Source of the DNA: Christiangramia sp.
GTDB lineage: Bacteria > Bacteroidota > Bacteroidia > Flavobacteriales > Flavobacteriaceae
Direction of reading: 5' to 3'
Length of the DNA stretch: 27,397 nucleotides
Assembly: GCA_024635735.1 (NCBI GenBank)
Contig: JAGXII010000089.1
Coordinates: 1 to 27,397 of the forward strand
Positions 1 through 7,903 of the stretch are shown here, piece after piece (position 1 is the stretch's first letter; each line of letters begins with the position of its first letter). Position numbers and translations under genes: made by a program. Below the pieces are notes generated by a model. It was not told the origin of the DNA. It saw nothing but the letters and a program-made list of their open reading frames with translations, and made no database searches.

Positions 1-702
1 CTTTTAGGTTACGGAAGAATGGGGAAAGCAATTGAAGAAATTGCAATAGAACGAGGACATGAAATTGTTCTGAAGATCGATGAAAACATTGAAAATGCAG
101 AGTTGGATAATAAAAAAATTGATGTAGCTATTGATTTTAGTGTTTCAAAGGCAGCTTTTAAAAATATCACTACTTGCTTTAAGCATAATATTCCTGTAGT
201 AAGTGGCACGACCGGATGGCTAGACGATTACGAAAAGGCCCGAAAAATATGCAAGGAAAACGATTCAGCCTTTATTTATGCTTCTAACTTCAGTATTGGG
301 GTAAATATATTTTTCGAGGTAAATAAGCATTTAGCAGAAATGATGAAAGGTCTTGAAGAGTATTCAGTAGAGATTGAAGAGACCCATCATGTTCAGAAGC
401 TTGATGCTCCCAGTGGAACCGCTATAAGTCTGGCGCAACAGATCATTGAAAAATATCCGAAGAAAAAAGGATGGCAACTTGATGAGGCCGATGATGACGA
501 AATAGCTATCCACGCTAAAAGAATCGAAGATGTTCCAGGCACTCATGTGGTAACTTACGATTCTGAAATAGATAGTATTCAAATAATACATACCGCAAAA
601 TCAAGAAAAGGTTTTGCTCTTGGCGCAGTGGTAGCTGCAGAATATATAAAGGATAAAACCGGGATTTTCACTATGAAAGATGTTTTATCCAGCCTTTTTT
701 AA
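1..702 (+). CDS. dapB: 4-hydroxy-tetrahydrodipicolinate reductase (5' partial)
   Basis: DapB reduces 4-hydroxy-tetrahydrodipicolinate with NAD(P)H in the lysine/diaminopimelate pathway, in the cytosol. The reading frame is open from base 1 and starts LLGYGRMGK, the Rossmann dinucleotide-binding loop, so only about four N-terminal codons seem to be missing (inferred from the usual start of the family). The internal ATG at base 19 lies inside that loop and is not the true start. Further motifs are SGTTGW, which contributes to the cofactor site, and EETHHVQKLDAPSGTA, which carries the His pair and Lys of the catalytic and substrate-binding site. The visible 233 residues fit the short flavobacterial form of the family. 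lepB follows 57 bases downstream on the same strand and may be cotranscribed. The gene looks intact apart from the window edge. Confidence 0.96.
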   Translation, partial: LLGYGRMGKAIEEIAIERGHEIVLKIDENIENAELDNKKIDVAIDFSVSKAAFKNITTCFKHNIPVVSGTTGWLDDYEKARKICKENDSAFIYASNFSIGVNIFFEVNKHLAEMMKGLEEYSVEIEETHHVQKLDAPSGTAISLAQQIIEKYPKKKGWQLDEADDDEIAIHAKRIEDVPGTHVVTYDSEIDSIQIIHTAKSRKGFALGAVVAAEYIKDKTGIFTMKDVLSSLF

Positions 703-759
703 TTTTTATTGTAACATTTAGGGCGCAAAATTGCCTAATATTCTAAAAGATATTAAAAT

Positions 760-2325
760 ATGACACTTACCGAATGGTTTCTCTTCTTCCTGTTAGTTCA
801 GGTAATTCATTTTCTCGGAACCTGGAAACTATATCAAAGAGCAGGTAGAAAAGCCTGGGAAGCTGCAGTCCCGGTTTACAATGCAATAGCTCTTATGAAA
901 ATGATTAACCGGCCTACGTGGTGGGTGATTTTAATGTTCATTCCTATAGTTAACCTTATAATCTTTCCGGTAATTTGGGTCGAAACCATTCGTAGTTTTG
1001 GAAGAAATTCAACTTCCGAGACTTTTATAGTAGTACTTACACTCGGCTTTTATATTTATTACGTCAATTATGCTACTAAAGATCACTATATCGTAGACCG
1101 GGATCTTAAACCAAAAACAGAGGCCGGGGAATGGATAAGTTCAATCTTATTTGCGGTCATTGCAGCTACGATCGTGCATACCTATTTTATGCAACCATTC
1201 ACAATCCCTACCTCTTCCCTGGAAAAAACCTTACTCGTTGGGGACTTCCTTTTTGTGAGTAAGTTTCATTATGGCGCAAGAGTTCCGGAGACAGCAGTTG
1301 CATTTCCTATGGTACACGATACTATTCCGATTCTTGGAATAAAGTCATATCTAAATAAACCTCAAATTCCATACTTCAGATTTCCAGGATTTGAGAAGGT
1401 GGAAAGGAATGATATTGTAGTTTTTAACTGGCCGGTAGACACGGTAAGGAAATTTTTTGATCGCTCCAATAAGCATTATAACAAACCCATAGACAAGAAG
1501 TCTAATTACGTTAAGAGAGCAGTAGGAGTACCTGGAGACTCTCTTAGTGTTGTTGATGGCTATGTTCACATTAATGGGGAAAAACTAAAACTGCCTGGCA
1601 GAGCCAAACCTCAGTTTTCTTACGTAGGTCAAACCAAAGGTCAGCCTTTTAACCGGCAGACCCTTTACAAGCTGTATGATATTACCGATGGTTATAATTA
1701 CAACCCTAATAATAACATGTTTTTTATTCAGTCTTTATCTGATGAAAGCTTTGAAAGATTCAAAAATCATCCTAATGTAGCTTCTATTAGAAGATATGTA
1801 GATTCTTCCGGAGTTAAAAATGCAAGCTTGTTTCCTAATAACGGAAAGCTAAATTGGAATAACGATAATTTTGGTCCAATTTATATTCCCAAAAAAGGGG
1901 TCACCGTTAAGCTGACTCCCGAATCAATGCCTTTCTATAAAGAGATTATCGAAACCTATGAAGGAAAGGAAATGGGCCACGAAAATCATTTGAGTGTAAA
2001 TGGAACTGAAGTTCTGCTTAATGGACAGCCTATTGAGAGTTATACCTTTAAACAGAATTATTACTGGATGATGGGTGATAACCGGAATAATTCTGAAGAT
2101 AGCCGAACCTGGGGTTATGTTCCCGAAAATCATATTGTTGGAAAACCGGTATTCATATGGATGAGTTGGGATTCCAATGCCAGTGGCTTTGATAAAATAA
2201 GATGGGACCGGGTTTTCACTACGGTTAAAGGAGATGAAGAACCAACTTCTTTTTTACCTTATTTCCTTATAGCGGTGGTAATTTTCTTCGGCTGGAAATA
2301 TTTCAAAAAGCGTAGAGAAGCATAA
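760..2325 (+). CDS. lepB: Signal peptidase I with an N-terminal multi-pass domain
   Basis: LepB cleaves signal peptides from exported proteins at the outer face of the inner membrane. All family boxes are visible. The nucleophile region is IPTSSLEKTLLVGDFLFVSK, with Ser153 in the position of E. coli Ser90. YVKRAVGVPGD carries the general-base Lys252. The C-terminal box MGDNRNNSEDSRTWG spans residues 438-452. At 521 residues it is much longer than the E. coli enzyme. Before the catalytic domain lie hydrophobic segments near 5-20, 53-75, 87-104 and 127-147, including a stretch resembling DUF5684 (QRAGRKAWEAAVPVYNAIAL). About 175 residues separate the Lys box from the last box, and another membrane segment sits near 498-515. 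This extended layout is common in Bacteroidota as far as I recall. The WbqC-like gene follows after 8 bases. Confidence 0.96.
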   Translation: MTLTEWFLFFLLVQVIHFLGTWKLYQRAGRKAWEAAVPVYNAIALMKMINRPTWWVILMFIPIVNLIIFPVIWVETIRSFGRNSTSETFIVVLTLGFYIYYVNYATKDHYIVDRDLKPKTEAGEWISSILFAVIAATIVHTYFMQPFTIPTSSLEKTLLVGDFLFVSKFHYGARVPETAVAFPMVHDTIPILGIKSYLNKPQIPYFRFPGFEKVERNDIVVFNWPVDTVRKFFDRSNKHYNKPIDKKSNYVKRAVGVPGDSLSVVDGYVHINGEKLKLPGRAKPQFSYVGQTKGQPFNRQTLYKLYDITDGYNYNPNNNMFFIQSLSDESFERFKNHPNVASIRRYVDSSGVKNASLFPNNGKLNWNNDNFGPIYIPKKGVTVKLTPESMPFYKEIIETYEGKEMGHENHLSVNGTEVLLNGQPIESYTFKQNYYWMMGDNRNNSEDSRTWGYVPENHIVGKPVFIWMSWDSNASGFDKIRWDRVFTTVKGDEEPTSFLPYFLIAVVIFFGWKYFKKRREA

Positions 2326-2333
2326 AAAAGCAC

Positions 2334-2984
2334 ATGAAACCAGTTTTAGTACATCCCTCCTATTTTGGCCCAATTAGCCAATGGGTAGCAATGGTCAAAT
2401 CTGATAATTTTATTTTTGAAAATGAAGATAACTATCAGAAACAGACGTATAGAAACCGGTTGTATATCTACGATGCAAATGGAAAACTACTTCTTAATAT
2501 TCCTATTAAGCATAGCTCAGCCCTTGGCATCAATACAAAAGAGAAACAGCGATACAGGGATGTTCAGATAGAAAACGACTTCGACTGGCAGGTAAGACAT
2601 TGGAGGGCATTGAAGGCCTCGTATCAAACCTCCCCCTTTTTTGAATTTTATGAAGATGAACTCAATCCGCTTTATGAGAAAAAATTCAAATTCCTGATGG
2701 ATTTCAATTATCACTGTATGGAATTTGTTGCCGATTGTTTACAAATTGACTGGCAAATTAAAAGAACAAGTGAATTTATCCTTCAGCCCAAAGAACAGGT
2801 AGACCTGAGACCATTAGTAAATGCTAAGGAAACCCATGGTTTTGAAAATTTGGTTTACACACAGGTATTTGATTCCAAAAAGGGATTCCTGAACAATCTT
2901 TCTATTCTGGATCTTATATTTAATGAAGGAAATTCTGCCCTTAGCTATTTACAGGAACAAAAATTAGAGCCCTATTTTACTTAG
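2334..2984 (+). CDS. WbqC-like family protein
   Basis: This 216-residue cytosolic protein has the N-terminal pattern of the WbqC-like family: HPSYFGPISQW near residues 7-17, then a polar region with N-R-x-x-I and IPIKHS. Family members occur in some O-antigen/polysaccharide clusters and as single genes in Bacteroidota; the biochemical function is not established to my knowledge. No signal peptide or membrane segment is visible. The gene starts 8 bases after lepB and is probably the last gene of the dapB-lepB unit. Its last 21 bases overlap the convergent endonuclease/exonuclease/phosphatase gene, and no hairpin terminator is visible there. In flavobacteria a WbqC-like gene beside lepB is familiar, so the location may reflect conserved gene order more than a pathway link. 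The family call is fairly firm; the function is unknown. Confidence 0.82.
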   Translation: MKPVLVHPSYFGPISQWVAMVKSDNFIFENEDNYQKQTYRNRLYIYDANGKLLLNIPIKHSSALGINTKEKQRYRDVQIENDFDWQVRHWRALKASYQTSPFFEFYEDELNPLYEKKFKFLMDFNYHCMEFVADCLQIDWQIKRTSEFILQPKEQVDLRPLVNAKETHGFENLVYTQVFDSKKGFLNNLSILDLIFNEGNSALSYLQEQKLEPYFT

Positions 2985-3995
2985 AATTGGATAATGATCT
3001 GAATAATCGACTTCAAATCTATTAAAACTTTCTATGCGCATTTGTTTTCCTACCAGCATAAAGTCTATCCGAAGGGGAAAGTAATTCAGCTTAAAACTTT
3101 GTCCAAAACCGTTGCCCTCCTCAAGGAAAGCATCTTCAAAGTCTCCGGCAGATTTTAGTAAGGTATAAATATAAGAGAAGCTGGTATTGTTAAAGTCACC
3201 GGCAATCATAGTTTTATATGGAGTACTTTCAATTACGGGTAATAAAGATTCTGCCTGATCCTGCTGCAGTGAAAATCCATATCCTATTCTGGCTAATAAT
3301 TTTCTGGAATCTTCCTTTTGGAGATCATCAATTGCAGGTTTTATATTTAACGACTGAAAATGAACATTGAAAATCCTGACGGTATCTTTATTGTTAATTA
3401 ATAGATCGGTGTAAATAGCATTATTATTACCATCCTGAGGAAAATTAAGGGATGCCTTATTTATAATAGGAAACTTAGAAAAAATAGCCGATCCAAATTC
3501 AGAATTTTTTCCTTTCAGAACTACATAGCTGTAGGGATACAATTCCTTTAGAGCCACTTCCCCCACATAATATTCCTGCATACATAAAACATCCGGTTGC
3601 TGCTCTTCAACAAATTCAGTGATCTTAGCCGGAATATCTATTCTCTCAGACCATTTATAATTATTAAACATTCGTACATTATAACTCATGATGCTAAAAT
3701 CTGAGCAGGTTTTTTCTTCTTCAGAAGAATTAAAAGTTATAAAACGGGTTACATAGTTGTATCCCAGAACAAGTACAATAAGGGATAGTAAAAATTGTTT
3801 CTTAACCCGAAAAAGCCAGTACAGCAGGAAGGTAATATTTAGTATAATAAGCACCGGAACACCGAGACTTAATACAGATAGTAGCGGAAATGTCTTTGGA
3901 GGTATATGTGGCAATAAATAGGATAGCAGCAAGGCAAATGCCGCCAGAGAATTCAGGATAAAAATGAATTTATCAAATGGCCTCAAATTCTTCAT
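2964..3995 (-). CDS. Membrane-anchored endonuclease/exonuclease/phosphatase family protein
   Basis: This 343-residue protein has three hydrophobic segments at the N-terminus (about 10-30, 38-62 and 68-86), followed by a complete EEP-fold catalytic domain. Expected active-site motifs are present: SYNVR with Asn106, QEYY with Glu141, NVHF with His212, GDFNN with Asp267 and Asn269, RIDFML with Asp311, and SDHYP with Asp333-His334. The fold is shared by Mg-dependent nucleases and phosphodiesterases of phospholipids or inositol phosphates, so the substrate cannot be named. The ATG directly follows the TAA of rhomboid protease 2 with no spacer, which indicates translational coupling at the end of the mutL-rhomboid operon. 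Its 3' end overlaps the convergent WbqC-like gene by 21 bases. With three segments the catalytic domain may face the periplasm, but topology is inferred. Confidence 0.88.
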   Translation of the reverse strand: MKNLRPFDKFIFILNSLAAFALLLSYLLPHIPPKTFPLLSVLSLGVPVLIILNITFLLYWLFRVKKQFLLSLIVLVLGYNYVTRFITFNSSEEEKTCSDFSIMSYNVRMFNNYKWSERIDIPAKITEFVEEQQPDVLCMQEYYVGEVALKELYPYSYVVLKGKNSEFGSAIFSKFPIINKASLNFPQDGNNNAIYTDLLINNKDTVRIFNVHFQSLNIKPAIDDLQKEDSRKLLARIGYGFSLQQDQAESLLPVIESTPYKTMIAGDFNNTSFSYIYTLLKSAGDFEDAFLEEGNGFGQSFKLNYFPLRIDFMLVGKQMRIESFNRFEVDYSDHYPILSKIGL

Positions 3996-4892
3996 TTACT
4001 CTTCTTTACCCGCCTGAAACAGAAAGTCCTTTTCAGCCTTTGTAAGGCTTTCATAACCACTTTTACTAATCTTATCCAGAATAGCATCCACTTTTTTCTG
4101 CTTTTCATCCTTATCTATGGACCCCGAGCTCTTAGGTTTGGTTTTTGGCTTTTGACCACGGTATACGGTTTTCATCTTTGCCTTCTTGTCACGCGGTTTA
4201 AAGAGTGAAACAAACCAGTCTAAAATATTTTCAAACCATTTACCAATATCATTACCTTTTTGAAGCTGCTTTGTATACATAAATCCAAGCGCTGCTCCTC
4301 CAAGGTGAGCCAGATGCCCTCCGGCATTCCCCATAGGAATTTGAACGACATCCACAATAACCAGAAAAACGGCAATCCACCAGAATTTTACACTTCCCAA
4401 AAGAAGTAATCGCACCCTCATATTGGGAATATGTGAGGCAATACCAATTAAAACAGCCATAACTCCGGCCGAAGCACCTATCAAATAAGAACGTCCGGTT
4501 CCCTGAAAAGCTGGAAAAAGATTATAGCTAAGCATATACACCAGGGCTCCAATGATTACTCCAAGAAAGTAATAATTAAGTAGTCGCTTTGGTGAAAAAT
4601 AATTCAGAAAATAAATTCCGGCAAAATAAAGAATAAGCATATTAGAAAGAATATGCCAGATGCCTGCATGCAAAAAAGAATAGGTTATTATAGTCCAGGG
4701 CTTAAATAAAAATTCTCCCGGATCTTTAGGAAAAACAAACCATTGCATTAAAAAATCAGAAGGTACCTGAAAAAGAAAACCGATGGTCCTGACAAGGAAA
4801 AATATGATAAATACAAGCACATTAAGAGCAATGAGCTTTTCAGTGACCGTAGCCGTCTGGATCCTATATCTTATTTTATCTGATGATCCCAT
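3996..4892 (-). CDS. Rhomboid family intramembrane serine protease 2, with C-terminal DUF6576-like tail
   Basis: Rhomboids cut transmembrane substrates inside the membrane with a Ser-His dyad. Counted from the ATG at 4892 the protein has 298 residues. Visible motifs are SFLHAGIWHILSNM (H-x3-N), GASAG with the catalytic Ser near 141, and GHLAHLGGAALG with the catalytic His near 196, among about six membrane segments. After the membrane core a basic linker leads to a C-terminal piece (DAILDKISKSGYESLTKAEK) that matches my memory of the DUF6576 tail on Bacteroidota rhomboids. I chose the ATG at 4892, which overlaps the TGA of the upstream rhomboid as TGATG; a TTG one codon earlier is the alternative. 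The downstream gene begins directly after its stop codon. Natural substrates are unknown. Confidence 0.93.
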   Translation of the reverse strand: MGSSDKIRYRIQTATVTEKLIALNVLVFIIFFLVRTIGFLFQVPSDFLMQWFVFPKDPGEFLFKPWTIITYSFLHAGIWHILSNMLILYFAGIYFLNYFSPKRLLNYYFLGVIIGALVYMLSYNLFPAFQGTGRSYLIGASAGVMAVLIGIASHIPNMRVRLLLLGSVKFWWIAVFLVIVDVVQIPMGNAGGHLAHLGGAALGFMYTKQLQKGNDIGKWFENILDWFVSLFKPRDKKAKMKTVYRGQKPKTKPKSSGSIDKDEKQKKVDAILDKISKSGYESLTKAEKDFLFQAGKEE

Positions 4893-5641
4893 CAATACCA
4901 GCGATTATTTTTGAATTGATTTTTCTTCCAGTAATACATCATTATAAATCCAAAAAGAGCTCCACCTACATGGGCAAAGTGAGCTATAGATCCACCAAAT
5001 AATGAAAATCCTGTAAAGCCGGAAAACAAATCTAATGCAATTAATCCGGGAATAAAATATTTGGCTTTAATTGGAACCGGGACAAATAGAAGAAATAATT
5101 CCACATTAGGAAACATCATTCCAAAGGCTACCAGAATACCATAAATAGCACCGGAAGCACCTACAGCAGGATTTGAAAATGCCTGCAGCATAGACCGCAA
5201 GGTTCCTTCATCTACACCTTGTGGAATTCTAAACTGATTCGTCTGGAATGCCTGAGTCACAAATTCGTTAACATCTGCCGGAGACATTCCAACAGACATG
5301 AGAGCATCAACCCCATTTTGATAAGCAAAGAAATTTACGAGCGTATGCAACATGGCCGCGCCAATCCCCGCTGAAAAATAGAAGAAGATAAATTTTTTCT
5401 GTCCAAGCATTTGTTCAATCGGGCTTCCAAAGGCCCATAAGGCGTACATATTGAAAAGAATATGCATAAAACTTCCATGCATGAACATATGACTAACAGG
5501 CTGCCATATTTGAAAATTGGGATTCTTAAAAAACCATAATGCAAAATATTCATAAGCCACGTCACCAATTAGTTGACTTCCTATAAAAAATATCACATTA
5601 ATAATCAGTAAAACCTTTACGGTTTCTGTCATTCTTCCCAT
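4892..5641 (-). CDS. Rhomboid family intramembrane serine protease 1
   Basis: A second rhomboid of 249 residues, directly upstream of its paralogue. Motifs are MFMHGSFMHILFNM (H-x3-N, residues 52-65), GASGAIYG with catalytic Ser163, and AHFAHVGGALFG with catalytic His224. Compared with a minimal rhomboid there is an extra hydrophilic stretch of about 50 residues (roughly 106-158) between the third membrane segment and the Ser-bearing segment. Its ATG overlaps the TAA of mutL by one base (TAATG), and its TGA overlaps the start of rhomboid 2, so translation is probably coupled across all three. An ATG three codons in (MTETVK) is an alternative start. The C-terminus stays short and polar, with no added domain. 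The two rhomboids differ enough in sequence and architecture to suggest old duplication or separate substrates. Confidence 0.94.
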   Translation of the reverse strand: MGRMTETVKVLLIINVIFFIGSQLIGDVAYEYFALWFFKNPNFQIWQPVSHMFMHGSFMHILFNMYALWAFGSPIEQMLGQKKFIFFYFSAGIGAAMLHTLVNFFAYQNGVDALMSVGMSPADVNEFVTQAFQTNQFRIPQGVDEGTLRSMLQAFSNPAVGASGAIYGILVAFGMMFPNVELFLLFVPVPIKAKYFIPGLIALDLFSGFTGFSLFGGSIAHFAHVGGALFGFIMMYYWKKNQFKNNRWY

Positions 5642-7494
5642 TAGGCAAATTTTTTATCCAGTTCATCTACAGAAATCGTAGAGAACACTGTTTTATTAAA
5701 AGGGCTCAGGCCAGGTTCTTTACAGGCAAATAAACGGTTCAGAATATGTTGTTGTTCTTCAGAGTTCAAAAGTGTTCCAGACCTAACTGCCATACTTTTC
5801 GCGAGAGACTTGGCCAAAAGATCGGTTTGTGTAAAACCATTATCCGGCACTTCCTTTTCAAAATCAGAAAGCAATTGTTCCAGTAATATTTCAACCTCAC
5901 TTTCAGGAATTAAAGTAGGAATTCCGGTTATCTCAACTTCATCCTTTCCAATTTCAGCAAATATAAAACCGGTTTGTTCCAGTGATTCTTTAATTTCCTT
6001 TAGCATCTCAATTTCCTGATGATTAAATTGAAGCCTTAAAGGAAATAAAAGTTGCTGACTTACAGCAGCAGAAACTGTTATATTCTTCAGTAATTCTTCA
6101 TAAAGAATTCGTGTATGTGCCCGATGTTGATCAATTACGAGCAGCCCGCTTTTTAAAGTGGAAACAATATATTTTTTCTGAAGTTGAAAAGTTGATTTTC
6201 CAGATGCCTCGTCGTTACTCCCAAAAAGACTCCCGGTTACCTCCTCGCTTTCAAATTCTATTTGTTTGACGTCGATACCAGATTCATTTTCTGCATCCAA
6301 CCCAGAATAAAGACTTTCCCATTCTCCGGGCTTCTCTTTTCTGAAATTATTCCCGGAAGAATAGTTAGACTTTGAACCTACTTCATTTTGAAATGGATTA
6401 AAATTTCGGTCTACTTCTACCTGAGGAACATTGGCGCCTTTATTTTTGTATTCGTACGGTGTATCCAATTCAGAATCTCTTTCAAAGTCGAGCATTGGCG
6501 CGACATTGAATTGCCCTAAACTATGTTTAATTGAACTCTTCAAAATGGCATAAAGGGCATGTTCATCATCAAACTTGATCTCAGTTTTTGTGGGATGAAT
6601 ATTTATATCGATAGACTTAGGGGCTACCTGGAGATACAAAAAATAGCTTGGATAACTCTTATCTTTAAGCAGCCCTTCAAAAGCAGCCACAACGGCATGA
6701 TTTAGATAGGGGCTTTTAATAAAGCGATCATTAACGAAGAAAAACTGTTCTCCCCTTCTTTTTTTTGCGAATTCGGGTTTTCCAACGAATCCGGATATTT
6801 CCACAATACCCGTATCCTCATCAACAGGCACCAGTTTTTCATTGGTTTTACCTCCAAAAATATTGGTGATGCGCTGCCGGAAATTGGCTGGCGGAAGCTG
6901 AAACAACTCATTCCCGTTATGGGTTAATGAAAAACTTATATCTGGATGAGCAAGTGCCACACGTTGAAATTCATCTATAATATGGCGCGTTTCCACTGCA
7001 TCAGATTTCAGAAAATTTCTCCTTGCGGGAATATTATAAAAAAGGTTTTTAACGCTAATGCAGGTTCCTTTTGGGGTTACACAAGCCTCCTGTGAGGTCA
7101 CATGACTGCCTTCAATCTTTATAATAGTTCCTATTTCGTCAACTTCCGTTTTCGTTTTTAATTCCACATGAGCGATCGCTGCGATAGAGGCTAGCGCTTC
7201 ACCCCTGAAACCCTTTGTACGTAAACTAAAAAGATCATCGGCAACTTTAATTTTTGAGGTAGCGTGACGTTCAAAACTCATGCGTGCATCGGTAAGACTC
7301 ATCCCTTCTCCATCATCAATAATTTGAATAAGAGTTTTCCCCGCATCCTTTATAAGCACCTGAATGCGGCTGGCTTTTGCATCTATTGAATTTTCGAGAA
7401 GTTCTTTTATTACCGAGGATGGACGCTGCACCACTTCACCCGCAGCGATCTGGTTGGCAACGTGATCGGGCAACAATTGAATAATATCACTCAT
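5641..7494 (-). CDS. mutL: DNA mismatch repair protein MutL
   Basis: MutL couples MutS mismatch recognition to downstream repair. The N-terminal GHKL ATPase is complete: ELLENSIDA (catalytic Glu31, Asn35), DDGEGM (60-65), the ATP-lid region HATSKI and GFRGEAL (95-101), and later IHPTKTEIKF (299-308). A polar linker covers about 340-432. The C-terminal dimerisation domain holds DQHRAHTRILYE (455-466) and QQLLFPLRL (480-488), the latter resembling the conserved sliding-clamp contact motif. In nuclease-type MutL the corresponding site reads DQHA-x2-E-x4-E, with CPHGRP near the C-terminus; here the first Glu is Thr461 and the terminal motif is SPFNKT, so the zinc site looks lost. The ATG directly follows the stop of the 97-residue gene. 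Length 617 is normal. Confidence 0.97.
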   Translation of the reverse strand: MSDIIQLLPDHVANQIAAGEVVQRPSSVIKELLENSIDAKASRIQVLIKDAGKTLIQIIDDGEGMSLTDARMSFERHATSKIKVADDLFSLRTKGFRGEALASIAAIAHVELKTKTEVDEIGTIIKIEGSHVTSQEACVTPKGTCISVKNLFYNIPARRNFLKSDAVETRHIIDEFQRVALAHPDISFSLTHNGNELFQLPPANFRQRITNIFGGKTNEKLVPVDEDTGIVEISGFVGKPEFAKKRRGEQFFFVNDRFIKSPYLNHAVVAAFEGLLKDKSYPSYFLYLQVAPKSIDINIHPTKTEIKFDDEHALYAILKSSIKHSLGQFNVAPMLDFERDSELDTPYEYKNKGANVPQVEVDRNFNPFQNEVGSKSNYSSGNNFRKEKPGEWESLYSGLDAENESGIDVKQIEFESEEVTGSLFGSNDEASGKSTFQLQKKYIVSTLKSGLLVIDQHRAHTRILYEELLKNITVSAAVSQQLLFPLRLQFNHQEIEMLKEIKESLEQTGFIFAEIGKDEVEITGIPTLIPESEVEILLEQLLSDFEKEVPDNGFTQTDLLAKSLAKSMAVRSGTLLNSEEQQHILNRLFACKEPGLSPFNKTVFSTISVDELDKKFA

Positions 7495-7788
7495 TTATTG
7501 GGGAATCGAGAAAATGGACAAATCAAAATCTAAAATCCACAAACAAATAAAAATCAAGATTAAAATGATAAAAAGAACCCGGCGGTTAATACTTCTATTT
7601 CCACGGGTACGGTTCATTTTACGAGCCTCAGCCCATTGGGAACCAAAATCAATGGCATTTGTGGTTTCCCTGTATTTATTAAATTTAGAATCAAAGTCAT
7701 AGATATTACCGGTATCCTTACCCTTATAATAGCGTGGGGTGTAGTTATACCTTGTATTTTTTCTAACCTTGTATAAATTGATTTTCAA
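7495..7788 (-). CDS. Conserved small single-pass membrane protein (97 aa)
   Basis: This small protein begins with a basic, aromatic-rich region (KVRKNTRYNYTPRYYKG), followed by a polar segment ending in QWAEARKMNRTRGNRSINRR, and then one hydrophobic segment at about 71-90. That suggests a positively charged N-terminal domain in the cytosol and a tail anchor. I know similar proteins in flavobacteria in the same place between ribH and mutL, sometimes labelled riboflavin synthase subunit beta; nothing in the sequence supports that name, since there is no lumazine or riboflavin synthase motif. The start must be TTG at 7788: no in-frame ATG occurs upstream before the stop at 7818-7816, and the conserved N-terminus lies just after it. 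The stop abuts mutL directly. It is the first gene of the mutL-rhomboid operon. Function unknown. Confidence 0.8.
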   Translation of the reverse strand: MKINLYKVRKNTRYNYTPRYYKGKDTGNIYDFDSKFNKYRETTNAIDFGSQWAEARKMNRTRGNRSINRRVLFIILILIFICLWILDFDLSIFSIPQ

Positions 7789-7810
7789 ATCTGTGAATTG
7801 TTTGCTTTTC

Positions 7811-7818
7811 CAAATTTA
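7811..7818 (-). promoter_or_regulatory. Bacteroidota-type -7 box for the mutL-rhomboid operon
   Basis: On the minus strand the bases read TAAATTTG, an exact match to the TAnnTTTG -7 consensus of Bacteroidota. It lies 22 bases before the TTG start of the 97-residue gene, similar to the spacing of the other exact boxes here. No TTG is found at the ideal distance upstream, so the -33 part is weak or absent. Confidence 0.5.
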
Positions 7819-7903
7819 CTCAAAATGCTTCAAAAATCCGAAGCACAGTAGTATTAATCACAAGCGCAATAACAATGCCGTTTTATATGGAATAGAAAGG
7901 AAT

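Noticed and set aside
703..759. A separate promoter for lepB (TTG at 709 and TAATATTC at 736)
   Set aside because: The spacing is 24 bases and the -7 box departs from the consensus at two positions, so cotranscription with dapB is equally likely.
7495..7788. Reading the 97-residue protein as riboflavin synthase subunit beta
   Set aside because: It has none of the lumazine or riboflavin synthase motifs, it has a membrane helix, and ribH proper is complete next door.
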